From NCBI RefSeq assembly GCF_017921975.2, contig NZ_JAGEMO020000001.1, positions 310,001 through 374,000 on the forward strand: a stretch of DNA of 64,000 bases. The letters run 5' to 3'. This DNA is from Hymenobacter terricola. GTDB lineage: Bacteria; Bacteroidota; Bacteroidia; Cytophagales; Hymenobacteraceae. The position numbers were made by a program, and so were the translations under genes. Below, piece after piece: positions 41,247 through 49,736 of this stretch; the first letter of the stretch is position 1; each line of letters opens with the position of its first letter. A model generated the notes under the pieces. That model had not been told where the DNA came from. It worked only from the letters and a program-made list of their open reading frames with translations, and made no database searches.

Positions 41247-41825
41247 GTGTACGGACTACGGCACGTTGCGGGAAGCGGAACAGTTCTGGCCCTGCTGGCG
41301 CTGGCCGGCTGCGACAAGCAAAAGGTCACGGGGCCAATGCTGGTCTATAAGGGGCCGCTGATGGAATCCACCAATGTGCTGACGCTATACAGCGACTCGG
41401 CCAAACTCAAGTTCCAACTCACCGGCCCGCTGCAGCAGCAGTTCGAAAACGGCGACATCATCTACCCCAAAGGCGTGAAGCTGACGTTTTATTCCGCTGA
41501 TGGGAAGAAGACGGTGGTCAACACGATGACGGCCAAGTACGGCAAGTCGGACAAGGCCAAAAGCCTTTACACCATGCGCGGCGACGTGCAGGTGATAAAC
41601 ATCCCGCAGGAGCAGCGGATGAACACCGAGGAGTTATTTTTTGACACCAACAAGCAGCGGATTTACACCGATTCGGCCATGTTTGTGAAGGTGACCACGC
41701 CCACGGAGTACCTGACCGGGTACGGGCTGACGGCCAATCAGAACTTTTCGCGGTACCGCATTACCAGGCCGGAGGGCATTTTCGCGGCACCCACCGCTGC
41801 TCCGGCGCCCAAGCCCACGAAGTAG
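41247..41825 (+). CDS. lptC: LPS export protein LptC
   Basis: A 192-residue lipoprotein; the signal peptide ends in the lipobox LAGC (Cys about 22). The body (ESTNVLTLYSDSAKLKFQLTGP, NTMTAKYGKSDKAKSLYTMRGDVQV, and TEELFFDTNKQRIYTD) matches the beta-jellyroll of LptC, which passes LPS from the LptBFG ABC transporter to LptA. In Bacteroidota LptC is commonly lipid-anchored as here. The C-terminus is Pro/Ala-rich. It starts at GTG, 29 bp after the outer-membrane protein gene. Confidence 0.88.
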   Translation: MYGLRHVAGSGTVLALLALAGCDKQKVTGPMLVYKGPLMESTNVLTLYSDSAKLKFQLTGPLQQQFENGDIIYPKGVKLTFYSADGKKTVVNTMTAKYGKSDKAKSLYTMRGDVQVINIPQEQRMNTEELFFDTNKQRIYTDSAMFVKVTTPTEYLTGYGLTANQNFSRYRITRPEGIFAAPTAAPAPKPTK

Positions 41826-41887
41826 CCGCTGCTGCGCCCGCACCAGCTGCGGTTCGGCCGGCGCCTTCGCCAACAATATTCAATCCC

Positions 41888-42151
41888 ATGACTTTCGATA
41901 AATCCCTGCTGCGCACCGTCCTCTTCGCCGTGGGCGTGGTGGCGCTGGTTATTGGCATCTACCAGACGCTGCTCTTCAACGACCTGGCGGCCAACTACTG
42001 GATTTTCATGGTGTCGATGCTCTGCTGGATGCCGCTGCTGTACTGGCGGCAGAAGGAGCGGGTGGCCGCAAAAATTGCCGAGCAGGAAACCAAGCTGGCG
42101 CAGCAGAAACAAGCCAAAACTCCGGCCAAATCAACCAAAAAACGCCGTTAG
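41888..42151 (+). CDS. small membrane protein with basic tail
   Basis: An 87-residue protein with two hydrophobic helices (about 8-28 and 36-54) and a Lys/Gln/Ala-rich C-terminal tail (QETKLAQQKQAKTPAKSTKKRR). I recognise no named family. Its place between lptC and ppiD suggests a role in envelope assembly, but that is only context. Confidence 0.75.
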   Translation: MTFDKSLLRTVLFAVGVVALVIGIYQTLLFNDLAANYWIFMVSMLCWMPLLYWRQKERVAAKIAEQETKLAQQKQAKTPAKSTKKRR

Positions 42152-42241
42152 GCCGTATTGCAGCGCCGTTTAAGCGGCCGGCCGGGCCGGCAGATAGGGT
42201 GATTCCAATCGCCGGCTTCGGGACTTTAAATCAGGTAAAAC

Positions 42242-42272
42242 TTTGATTACCGGTCAAATTCTGGTTATTTTG
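42242..42272 (+). promoter_or_regulatory. promoter of ppiD
   Basis: TTTG at 42242-42245, 19-bp spacer, then TTATTTTG at 42265-42272, one mismatch from TAnnTTTG. The spacing is ideal for the Bacteroidota primary sigma factor. The start codon is 121 bp further on, with an inverted repeat in the leader. Confidence 0.7.
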
Positions 42273-42297
42273 CGCCTCTTTTGACCTCTACGAAATA

Positions 42298-42388
42298 GGT
42301 GTCAGTTGTTGGTTGTCAGTTGCCGGGTCGTTCTGAACGGCTGCAACGGAAGACTGGCAGCAGACAACTAACAACCGACAACTAACCT
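42298..42388. repeat. palindromic repeat, GTTGTCAG family, in the ppiD leader
   Basis: Arms about 42298-42330 and 42352-42388 carry GTCAGTTGTTGGTTGTCAG and the complementary ACAACTAACAACCGACAAC. It lies between the predicted promoter and the ppiD ATG, so it would be transcribed as a hairpin. Confidence 0.85.
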
Positions 42389-42393
42389 AGTAA

Positions 42394-44517
42394 ATGGCTT
42401 TAATTAACACGATTCGGGAAAAATCAGGCGTAGCGGTGGGCCTTGTGGCCGTCGGCATGCTGCTCTTTATTGTGGGCGGCGACCTGGTGGGGGGCAAAAA
42501 CCGGCTCTTCAACCGCAACGACAACGTGGTGGGGGAAGTGGCCGGCCAGAAGGTGGAGCTCAACGACTACAACGGCGCCCTCGAGCAAGCCAAGCAGGCC
42601 TTCGTGGCCCAGCAGCAGCGCCAGCCCGACGAGCAGGCCCTCGGCTACCTGCGCGACCAGGCCTGGAACCAAACCATCTACCGCATGGCCTTCAAGCCGG
42701 AGTGGGAAAAGTTGGGCCTGACCGTGAGCGACGACGAGCTGGTGGACATGGTGCAGGGCGACAACATCAGCCCCGGCATCAAGCAGGCCTTTACCGACAA
42801 GGCCACGGGCCAGTTCGACAAGGCCCGGCTGATTGAATACCTGAAAAACCTCGATAAGCTGCCTCCCGAAAACCAGGCCGCCTGGCACAACTTTGAGGAC
42901 AACCTGCCCGCCGAACGCCTGGCCAACAAGTACAACGCCCTGCTGAAAAACTCGGTGTACGTGACCACCGCCGAAGCCAAGCGCTTCGACACGTTTCAGA
43001 ACACCAAGGAGACGCTGAAGTACCTGTTTGTGCCCTACGGCAGCATTTCCGACTCGGCCGTGAAGGTGACCGATGCCCAGCTGCAGGCTTACCTCGACAA
43101 GAACAAAGGCAAGTACAAGGTGGAAGACGGCCGCTCGGTGGAGTATATCAGCATTCCAGTGGTGGCTTCGAAAGAGGACAGCGCCGCCGTGAAAACCTCC
43201 ATGGCCGAGCTGGCTACGCAGTTTGCCTCGGCCCCGGTCGATTCGTTGTTTGTGCAGTCGAACTCGGAACAGCCCTACAACAAAGCCTTCCGCAGCCCCG
43301 CCGACCTGCCCGAGCAGCTCCGGAAGCAGCTGCCGCTGGCCCAGGGCAAAATCTACGGTCCCTACGCTGAAAACGGCACGTACTCGCTGTATAAGGTGAC
43401 GGGCATGGGCACCGGCAAGCAGGCCGCCGCCCGCGCCAGCCACATTCTCATCAAGGCCGAAGGCACCACGCCCGAAGCCAAAGCCGCCGCGAAAGCCAAG
43501 GCCCAGGACATCCTGAACAAAATCAAAGGCGGGGCTGATTTCGCGGCCCTGGCCCGTCAGTTTGGTACCGATGGCACCAAGGAGCAGGGCGGCGACCTCG
43601 GCTGGTTCGGCCAGGGCCGCATGGTGCCTGAGTTCGAGAAGGCCATTTTTGCGGCTACCAGCACCGGTTTGCTGCCGAATGTGGTGGAAACCTCGTTCGG
43701 CTACCACGTCATCAAAATCACGGCCGTGCCCACCAAGCAAACCTACCAGGTAGCCGAGGTGAAGAAGACCATCGCGCCCAGCGACGCTACCCGCGAAGCC
43801 GCCTACGCCAAGGCGCAGGAGCTGAAAGGCCAGGCCACCGACCTGGCCAGCTTCCGGGCGCTGGTGACCAAAGACAAGACCCTGCAAAAGCAGGAAGCTA
43901 AGAACCTGGACCGCGGCGCCCGCGCCGTGAACAACCTGCAAAACGCCCGCGAGCTGGTGCGCTGGGCCTTCGGCTTCAGCCCGAACGGCGCCGAAACCAA
44001 GGTGGGCGACATTTCGGAAGTGTATGAGATGGGCGACCAGTACGTCATCGCCGCCCTCACCGACGAGCGCGCCAAAGGCACTGCTACCGTGGCCAACCTG
44101 AAGCCCGAACTGACGGCCTTGGTGCGCAACGAGGAGAAGGCCAAGCAAATCATCGACAAGCTGCCCAAAACCGGCACGCTGGAAGAAATGGCCGCCAAAT
44201 ACGGCCCCACCGCCCAGGTGAACACTGCCGAGGGCGTGGTGCTCGGCCAGGGCAGCATCCCCAACGTGGGCTTCGAACCCCTGGCCGTGGGCAAAGCTTA
44301 CGCGCTGAAGCCCGGCCAGAAGTCGGCCCCGGTTCAGGGCGAGCAGGGCGTGCTGGTGGTGGAGCCGGTGAGCACCGTGCCGGCCCCCGCCACGGGCGAC
44401 CTGAAGGCCGTGCGCCAGCAACTGGCCCAGCAGCGCGCCCAGCAGCAGGACGGGAAGATTTACGAGGCCATCAAGGCCCACGCAAACGTGAAAGACAACC
44501 GCACGAAGTTTTTCTAG
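42394..44517 (+). CDS. ppiD: PpiD/SurA-like membrane-anchored peptidyl-prolyl isomerase
   Basis: A 707-residue folding factor. One N-terminal membrane helix (about 13-30), then a SurA-N-like helical domain (about 45-230) and a parvulin-type PPIC domain (about 345-455). The parvulin part has ASHILIKAEG, FAALARQFGTDGTKEQGGDLGWF and SFGYHVIKI, all typical. A second, degenerate parvulin-like or C-terminal domain follows. It is the Bacteroidota counterpart of PpiD, a periplasmic chaperone near the Sec translocon that assists outer-membrane protein biogenesis. It follows the coaX-lptC cluster but has its own promoter. Confidence 0.92.
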   Translation: MALINTIREKSGVAVGLVAVGMLLFIVGGDLVGGKNRLFNRNDNVVGEVAGQKVELNDYNGALEQAKQAFVAQQQRQPDEQALGYLRDQAWNQTIYRMAFKPEWEKLGLTVSDDELVDMVQGDNISPGIKQAFTDKATGQFDKARLIEYLKNLDKLPPENQAAWHNFEDNLPAERLANKYNALLKNSVYVTTAEAKRFDTFQNTKETLKYLFVPYGSISDSAVKVTDAQLQAYLDKNKGKYKVEDGRSVEYISIPVVASKEDSAAVKTSMAELATQFASAPVDSLFVQSNSEQPYNKAFRSPADLPEQLRKQLPLAQGKIYGPYAENGTYSLYKVTGMGTGKQAAARASHILIKAEGTTPEAKAAAKAKAQDILNKIKGGADFAALARQFGTDGTKEQGGDLGWFGQGRMVPEFEKAIFAATSTGLLPNVVETSFGYHVIKITAVPTKQTYQVAEVKKTIAPSDATREAAYAKAQELKGQATDLASFRALVTKDKTLQKQEAKNLDRGARAVNNLQNARELVRWAFGFSPNGAETKVGDISEVYEMGDQYVIAALTDERAKGTATVANLKPELTALVRNEEKAKQIIDKLPKTGTLEEMAAKYGPTAQVNTAEGVVLGQGSIPNVGFEPLAVGKAYALKPGQKSAPVQGEQGVLVVEPVSTVPAPATGDLKAVRQQLAQQRAQQQDGKIYEAIKAHANVKDNRTKFF

Positions 44518-44537
44518 GTCGCCAATCCACGAGTTTG

Positions 44538-44571
44538 AAAAGGGCCGTACCTTCGGGGGCGGCCCTTTTTT
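44538..44571 (+). terminator. terminator after ppiD
   Basis: 10-bp stem AAAAGGGCCG/CGGCCCTTTT with a 12-nt loop followed by TTTTT. Confidence 0.85.
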
Positions 44572-44687
44572 GTTTTGGGCCGTCAGTGCAAAACCCAGAA
44601 GAATGAGCCCGTTGCGCCACCAGCGGGCGCGTTGAACGAACCCGCCAAAGCCCGGCGTTTGCAGTTGGATAATCGACTCCCGAATTT

Positions 44688-46517
44688 ATGCGTCCGCCTT
44701 CCCTCGTACTAGCTGCCTCCCTGCTGCTCGCCGTGCCGGCCCTGGCCCAGCAGCCTCCCAAAACATGGGCGCCGGTGAGCGGCACCGCCCTGGCCCAGGA
44801 CTATGCCCGCCGCGGCGAGCACGAAAAGGTGGTGTTTCTCTTCGAGAAGCTGCCGGCGGAGGAGCAGGCCGGTCTGGCCGTGTTCCCGGTGTACCTGAAT
44901 TCGCTGCAAGCGCTGAAACGGTACAAGGAAGCCGAAAAAATTGCGAAAAAAGCTGCCAAGCTGCACCCCGAAGATGCCACCATCGGCGTGGCGCTGGGGG
45001 GCGTGTACGCGGCGGCCGGCGAGCAGCCCGCCGCCGATAAACAGTGGCAGAAGGTGCTGGCCCAGCTTACGCCCGCGCAGGTGCCGCCGGTCGCCACCGA
45101 ATTTAGCCGGCGCGAGCTGCCGCAGTGGACCGAGCGCGCCTACCTGCGTGGCCGGGCCCTGGCCAAAAACGACACCGAATACGCGCCGCAGCTCATTCAG
45201 CTCTACACCCAAACCCAGAACCAGCCCCAGGTACTGGCCGAAACCCTGCGCCTCGTGGCCCAGGACGAGCAGCAGCTGCCCTTCGTGCGCAACATGCTGC
45301 AAAATGCCCTGCACGAAGAAAAAGACTTCGACGCGCTGGAAAAGCTCCTGCTGACGGCCACCCAGGAACACCCCGACCAGGCGGCCTACAGCGAGCTGCT
45401 GCTGTGGCTGCAGGTGCAGCGGCACGACTTTGCCGGGGCCCTGGTGCAGGCGCGGGCGCTGGACCGCCGCAGCCGCAGCGACGGGGCCCGCGTGATGGAG
45501 CTGGCCGCCATCGCCCAGCAAAACAAGGATTACGAAGCTGCCATCGACGGCTTCGCCTACGTGGCAAAGGAGTACCGCCGCGGCTCGTATGGCAACGCGG
45601 CCCGCCAGCGCCTGCTGCAGGCCCGCGAGGCCCAGGTGCGCGAAACCTACCCCGTGGACGTGACCAAAGTGCGGGCCCTGGTGGCCGATTACGAGCTGCT
45701 GCTGACCGAGCTGGGCCGCACGCCCGAAACGGCGCCCGTGCTCCGCAACCTAGCCAACCTCTACGCCTTCCAGTTGAATGACCGCGTCAAGGCCATGACG
45801 CTGTTGCAGGAAGTCATCGACATGCCCCGCGTCAGCGACGAGGTGGTGGGCGAGGCCAAAGTGACCCAGGCCGACTTGTACTTGCTGAAAGGTGAGCCCT
45901 GGGAAGCCACGCTGCTGTACTCACAGGTGGAAAAGTCGCACAAAGACTCGCCGCTGGGCTACGAGGCCAAACTGCGCAACGCCCGCCTGAGCTATTACGC
46001 CGGCGATTTCAAGCTGGCCCAAAGCCACCTCGACATCCTGAAAGAAGCCACCACCCGCGAAATCGCCAACGATGCCATGCAGCTCTCGCTGCTGATTCAG
46101 GACAACACCGTGGAGGACACGCTGGGCCTGGGCCTGAAGGCCTACGCCGCTGTGGAGCAGCTGGTGTTCCAGAACAAGATTAAGGAGGCCATCACGGGCC
46201 TGGATGGGCTGCTGGAGAAGTTCCCTGGTCACTCGCTCGCCGACGACACTTACTACCTCAAAGCCCAGCTGCAACGCCGCACGGGCGACTTTCCCGGCGC
46301 CATTGCCACGCTGGAGCGCATCACCACCAACCCGAAGTACGATGTGCTGAGTGACGACGCGCTGTTCCTGCTGGCTCGTATTCAGGAAGAAGACGTGAAG
46401 GATAAGGTGAAAGCGCAGGAGCTCTACAACCAGGTGATTACCAGATACCCCGGCAGCATTTACGTGGCCGAAGCCCGCAAGCGCTTCCGCAAGCTGCGGG
46501 GCGATGGCGTGCAGTAG
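44688..46517 (+). CDS. exported tetratricopeptide-repeat protein
   Basis: A 609-residue protein with a signal peptide (about 1-20, ending ALAQ) and many TPR-like helical repeats throughout, for example AVFPVYLNSLQALKRYKEAE, ATIGVALGGVYAAAGEQPAA and ADDTYYLKAQLQRRTGDF. The C-terminal part (ALFLLARIQEED, then YNQVITRYPGSIYVAEARKRFR) resembles the YbgF/CpoB and BamD type of TPR. It is probably a periplasmic scaffold. No partner is evident; neighbours are ppiD upstream and a repeat downstream. Confidence 0.85.
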   Translation: MRPPSLVLAASLLLAVPALAQQPPKTWAPVSGTALAQDYARRGEHEKVVFLFEKLPAEEQAGLAVFPVYLNSLQALKRYKEAEKIAKKAAKLHPEDATIGVALGGVYAAAGEQPAADKQWQKVLAQLTPAQVPPVATEFSRRELPQWTERAYLRGRALAKNDTEYAPQLIQLYTQTQNQPQVLAETLRLVAQDEQQLPFVRNMLQNALHEEKDFDALEKLLLTATQEHPDQAAYSELLLWLQVQRHDFAGALVQARALDRRSRSDGARVMELAAIAQQNKDYEAAIDGFAYVAKEYRRGSYGNAARQRLLQAREAQVRETYPVDVTKVRALVADYELLLTELGRTPETAPVLRNLANLYAFQLNDRVKAMTLLQEVIDMPRVSDEVVGEAKVTQADLYLLKGEPWEATLLYSQVEKSHKDSPLGYEAKLRNARLSYYAGDFKLAQSHLDILKEATTREIANDAMQLSLLIQDNTVEDTLGLGLKAYAAVEQLVFQNKIKEAITGLDGLLEKFPGHSLADDTYYLKAQLQRRTGDFPGAIATLERITTNPKYDVLSDDALFLLARIQEEDVKDKVKAQELYNQVITRYPGSIYVAEARKRFRKLRGDGVQ

Positions 46518-46536
46518 GGAAGGAACGAAACCAGAA

Positions 46537-46635
46537 CGTCATGCTGAACGCAGTGAAGCATCTCTACCGTGGTAGTAATCCCAATCGCAAGGATTAGTTA
46601 CGCGGTAGAGATGCTTCACTGCGTTCAGCATGACC
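46537..46635. repeat. palindromic intergenic repeat, CGTCATGC family, copy 5
   Basis: 35-nt arms 46537-46571 and 46601-46635, nearly perfect, with a second short inverted repeat (TAGTAATCC/GGATTAGTTA) in the loop. Confidence 0.92.
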
Positions 46636-46656
46636 TTCCTTTCTCACCGATACCCG

Positions 46657-46770
46657 CTACCGAAAAAACACGAACATCAGCGCCAGCACCAGGATGAACG
46701 TCCCGTACATCAGCACGTCGGTTCCGATGTACTGACGGTATTTGCGGAAAAATTCCTGGAACTTACTCAT
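46657..46770 (-). CDS. 37-residue single-pass membrane peptide
   Basis: A short gene not obvious by length criteria. The minus strand reads an ATG at 46770, 37 codons and a TAG at 46657-46659. The peptide begins MSKFQEFFRKYRQYIG and continues as a hydrophobic helix (MYGTFILVLALMFVFF) ending in Arg. Amphipathic basic N-terminus plus one membrane helix is a common small-protein design. A perfect TACCTTTG -7 box lies 28 bp upstream, supporting expression. Function unknown. It is divergent from recJ. Confidence 0.75.
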   Translation of the reverse strand: MSKFQEFFRKYRQYIGTDVLMYGTFILVLALMFVFFR

Positions 46771-46798
46771 GGTCGGGGCTGGGGACGGAAACGGACCC

Positions 46799-46806
46799 CA
46801 AAGGTA
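46799..46806 (-). promoter_or_regulatory. -7 promoter box TACCTTTG for the 37-residue gene
   Basis: Exact match on the minus strand, 28 bp before the small gene's ATG. A weaker TACTTTTA at 46836-46843 on the plus strand could serve recJ. Confidence 0.6.
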
Positions 46807-46862
46807 AGCCGGCCGGCGCGGGGAGGGTTTGGTCGTACTTTTACGGCCATTTCTACCCCTGT

Positions 46863-48605
46863 ATGACGCCCATATCCGCTACTAAGCGCTGGAATTATAT
46901 CCCCGAAGCGAATTCCCAACGGGTACACAGCCTCACCCAGGCCCTGTTTATTGCCCCCGAAATCGCGGCCCTGCTGGTGCAGCGCGGCATTGACACGCCC
47001 GAGGCTGCCGCCGCCTTCTTCCACCCCGACCTGCGCCAGTTGCACAATCCGCTGCTGATGCGCGACATGGCCCGTGCGGTGGCCCGGCTTACCCAGGCCC
47101 TGAATGGCGGCGAAAAGGTGCTGGTGCTGGGCGATTACGACGTGGACGGCATCACGTCGGTGGCCACGGTGATGAGCTACCTCACCCCGCTGTTTGGGGC
47201 CGAGCGGCTGCGCGACTACATTCCCGACCGCTACACCGAGGGCTACGGCATTTCGGGCAAAGCCATTGACTTCGCGGCCGACAACGGCTTCGGCCTCATC
47301 GTGGCCCTCGACTGCGGCATCAAGGCCACCGAGCAGGTGAAGTACGCCAGCAGTCGGGGCGTCGATTTCATCATCTGCGACCACCACCTGCCCGGCGATG
47401 AGCTGCCGGCCGCCGTGGCCGTGCTCGACCCCAAGCGGGCCGACTGCGAATACCCCTACAAGGAGCTGTCGGGCTGCGGCGTGGGTTTCAAGCTGATGCA
47501 GGCGCTGGGCGAGCACCTCGGCCGCAACGAAGCGCCGCTGCACGACTTGCTGGACCTGGTGACGGTGAGCATTGCCGCCGACATCGTGCCCATCACCGGC
47601 GAAAACCGGATTCTGGCCGCCCACGGCCTGCGCCGTTTCAATGAGGATGCCCACCTGCTGCGGCCCGGCCTGGCCGCCCTGCGCGAGCTGGCTACCCTGC
47701 GCGAAGGCCCCCTGGGCATCAGCAGCCTGATATTTGGCTTCGCGCCGCGCATCAATGCCGCCGGGCGCATGGGCGATGCCCGCCGCGCCGTGGCCATGCT
47801 CCTCGCCCCCGACCAGCAGGAGGCCCGCTACACCGCCGAAGTGGTGGACCAGATGAACCAGCAGCGCCGCGGCTCGGACCAGCACACCACCCAGGAGGCG
47901 CTGGACATGATTGCGGGCAGCCCCACGCTGCAAAACGCCCACGCCACCGTGCTCTACAAGGCCGACTGGCACCAGGGCGTGCTGGGCATCGTGGCCTCGC
48001 GCTGCCTCGACCAGTACTACCGCCCCACCGTCATCCTGACGCAGCGCGACGGCAAGGCCACCGGCTCGGCCCGCTCCGTGGCGGGGTTCGACGTGCACGA
48101 GGCCCTGGAGGCCTGCTCCGCGCTGCTCGACCAGTTTGGCGGGCACCGTGCCGCTGCCGGCCTCACCCTGAAAGTCGAAAACGTGCCCGCTTTCCAGCAG
48201 CGTTTCGAGGAAGTAGTGGCCCGCACCCTCACCACCGAGCACCTCGTGCGGCCGGTGGAAGTGGCGGCCGTGCTGCCCCTGGGCCGCATTACCGAGGAGT
48301 TTTTTGCCGAGCTGCGGCGCATGGAGCCGTTCGGGCCCGGCAACCCCAACCCGGTGTTCGCGTCGCGGCGGCTGGTGGCGGTGCCGCACAGCAGCCGCGT
48401 GGTGGGGCAGGGCCACCTCAAGCTCCGCCTGGCTTCGGCCGATGCCCAGGGCCCGGCCGTGGACGCCATTGGCTTCGGCCTGGCCGATTACCTGCCCGAA
48501 ATCGAGCTGGGACAGCCTTTCAGCGCCTGCTACACGGTGGAGTTGAACGAGTACCGCGGCCAGCGCAGCGTGCAGCTGCGCCTGCTGGACGTGCGCTGGG
48601 AGTAG
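46863..48605 (+). CDS. recJ: single-stranded-DNA-specific exonuclease RecJ
   Basis: A 5'-3' exonuclease on single-stranded DNA acting in recombination and mismatch repair; 580 residues. DHH-family motifs are clear: LVLGDYDVDGITS near residue 83 (motif I), LIVALDCGIK near 145, IICDHHLPGD near 170 (motif III), and the DHHA1-domain GGHRAAAGLTL near 425. The OB-type C-terminal domain follows. The DHH and metal ligands appear intact. The gene ends shortly before the 45-bp-periodic operator array. Confidence 0.96.
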   Translation: MTPISATKRWNYIPEANSQRVHSLTQALFIAPEIAALLVQRGIDTPEAAAAFFHPDLRQLHNPLLMRDMARAVARLTQALNGGEKVLVLGDYDVDGITSVATVMSYLTPLFGAERLRDYIPDRYTEGYGISGKAIDFAADNGFGLIVALDCGIKATEQVKYASSRGVDFIICDHHLPGDELPAAVAVLDPKRADCEYPYKELSGCGVGFKLMQALGEHLGRNEAPLHDLLDLVTVSIAADIVPITGENRILAAHGLRRFNEDAHLLRPGLAALRELATLREGPLGISSLIFGFAPRINAAGRMGDARRAVAMLLAPDQQEARYTAEVVDQMNQQRRGSDQHTTQEALDMIAGSPTLQNAHATVLYKADWHQGVLGIVASRCLDQYYRPTVILTQRDGKATGSARSVAGFDVHEALEACSALLDQFGGHRAAAGLTLKVENVPAFQQRFEEVVARTLTTEHLVRPVEVAAVLPLGRITEEFFAELRRMEPFGPGNPNPVFASRRLVAVPHSSRVVGQGHLKLRLASADAQGPAVDAIGFGLADYLPEIELGQPFSACYTVELNEYRGQRSVQLRLLDVRWE

Positions 48606-48631
48606 GCTGGGCTGCTCCAATAGCAGCCTCA

Positions 48632-48782
48632 AAAAGCAGTTGCTACAAAATTGGGCCTTGGTATCGATAGTGTAGCAAGTGCTTTTGCTACACTATCGAT
48701 ATAAATATTAGGTAACGTAGCAAAAGCACTTGCTACATCAATGTCAAATAGGCGTAAGTTTGTAGCAAGCCGTTTCAGCCAC
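48632..48782. promoter_or_regulatory. 45-bp-periodic palindromic operator array with embedded promoter
   Basis: TTGCTACA occurs at 48640, 48685 and 48730, and TGTAGCAA (or CGTAGCAA) at 48671, 48716 and 48761: both series have an exact 45-bp period. The two complete units (48671-48692 and 48716-48737) are 22-bp palindromes and are reverse complements of each other over 20 bp; the outer units are half-sites. The left complete unit extends to 17-bp perfect arms (48662-48678/48685-48701). A TTG at 48730-48732 and a perfect -7 box TAAGTTTG at 48755-48762 (22-bp spacer) lie within the array, and the last box overlaps the -7 box. The downstream gene encodes an HTH protein, so autoregulation is likely. 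Confidence 0.85.
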
Positions 48783-48804
48783 TCACGGCCGGTGCGGCGC
48801 TGAG

Positions 48805-49356
48805 ATGGCAAGCTTTATCCGGGAACATTTTGGGCTGACGCAGGAGCGTCTGGCGTCGTGGCTGGGGGTGAATCGGGTGGTGCTGGCGCAGGCGGAGGGC
48901 GGGCAGCGAAGCCTGCCCATAGCGAATGGCCTGCAAGAGCCTCGCCTCACGCTGGCCGCGCTGGGCAAGGTGCTCAACCCCGATGGCACGGCCCAGCCCG
49001 CCCCGCCTCCTTTGCCATCGCCCGCGCCCATTGCCAAGCCCTTGGCCCGCCGCGCCGTCGAGTGCCGCTACCAGGCCGGGCGCCTGGGCCGTGAGCTGAC
49101 CGCCATGCAGGCCCGCGCCACCGCCCTCACCAACCGCCTGGCGGCCTTGCCGGCCCTGCGCGCCTACGCCGGCCCCGCGAAAAACCCCGCCCGTGAAGCC
49201 GGCTGGCTGGCCCTGTTCGAGGGCGAAGCCGTGGACGGCCTGCGCGACGACTGCGGCCCCGGCCCCCAGCGCCTGCTGGCCGCCCGCCAGGCCGGCCTGG
49301 AGCGCGAAGCCGAGCTGCTGGAGGAGCTGCTGGCCACGCTGCCGCCCGTGGTTTAG
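48805..49356 (+). CDS. HTH protein with C-terminal helical domain, probable autoregulator
   Basis: A 183-residue protein. The first 55 residues look like an XRE-type helix-turn-helix (IREHFGLTQERLASWLGVNRVVLAQAEGGQR). A Pro/Ala-rich linker follows (about 68-85), and the rest is Ala/Leu/Arg/Glu-rich helix (about 90-183), likely for dimerisation or oligomerisation. I recognise no named family. The 45-bp-periodic box array over its promoter suggests it binds those boxes cooperatively. Its stop codon overlaps that of the convergent DoxX gene by 4 bp counted end to end. Confidence 0.8.
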   Translation: MASFIREHFGLTQERLASWLGVNRVVLAQAEGGQRSLPIANGLQEPRLTLAALGKVLNPDGTAQPAPPPLPSPAPIAKPLARRAVECRYQAGRLGRELTAMQARATALTNRLAALPALRAYAGPAKNPAREAGWLALFEGEAVDGLRDDCGPGPQRLLAARQAGLEREAELLEELLATLPPVV

Positions 49357-49736
49357 CCCCGGCCCGGCATTGGTTTCTCCGCCTTCATCACCTGCCACAC
49401 CCACCACAGCAGGGGCAATTGCAGCGGCAGCCGCCCCCAGGCCACCCAGCCCGGAATGTGCAGCTGCTCATGAATCAGCGCCATGTAGAGGTTGGCTGGA
49501 AACACGGCGACCAGCAGCGCCAGCAGGCCCCCGCCCGCCAGCCGCCGGGCGCGGACCGGCAGCAGGCCCAGCCCGCCCAGGATTTCGAATACCCCACTCG
49601 CGTACACCAGGGCCAATGGCTGCGGCAGCTGCGGCGGCATGATGGCCAGGTAGGTGGCCGGGTGCACGAAGTGCCAGCTGCCGGCCAACACAAAAAGCAA
49701 AGCCAGCGCGTAGCGACTCAAAAGGCGTAGGGTCAT
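49353..49736 (-). CDS. DoxX family membrane protein
   Basis: A 127-residue membrane protein with four hydrophobic helices, matching DoxX/DoxD-like proteins: ALLFVLAGSWHFVHPATYL near the N-terminus, then ASGVFEILGGLGLLP and ALLVAVFPANLYMAL. Family members are often linked to oxidative stress or quinone-linked oxidoreduction, but most are uncharacterised. It is convergent with the HTH gene with overlapping stop codons (49353-49356), so the two transcripts must interfere or share an end. Confidence 0.85.
   Translation of the reverse strand: MTLRLLSRYALALLFVLAGSWHFVHPATYLAIMPPQLPQPLALVYASGVFEILGGLGLLPVRARRLAGGGLLALLVAVFPANLYMALIHEQLHIPGWVAWGRLPLQLPLLWWVWQVMKAEKPMPGRG

Noticed and set aside
48632..48782. 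A CRISPR array made of regularly spaced palindromic repeats
   Set aside because: The period is exact, but the repeats are only 22 bp, alternate in orientation, the intervening sequences are partly complementary to each other, only about four units exist, no cas gene is near, and a promoter with an HTH gene directly follows.
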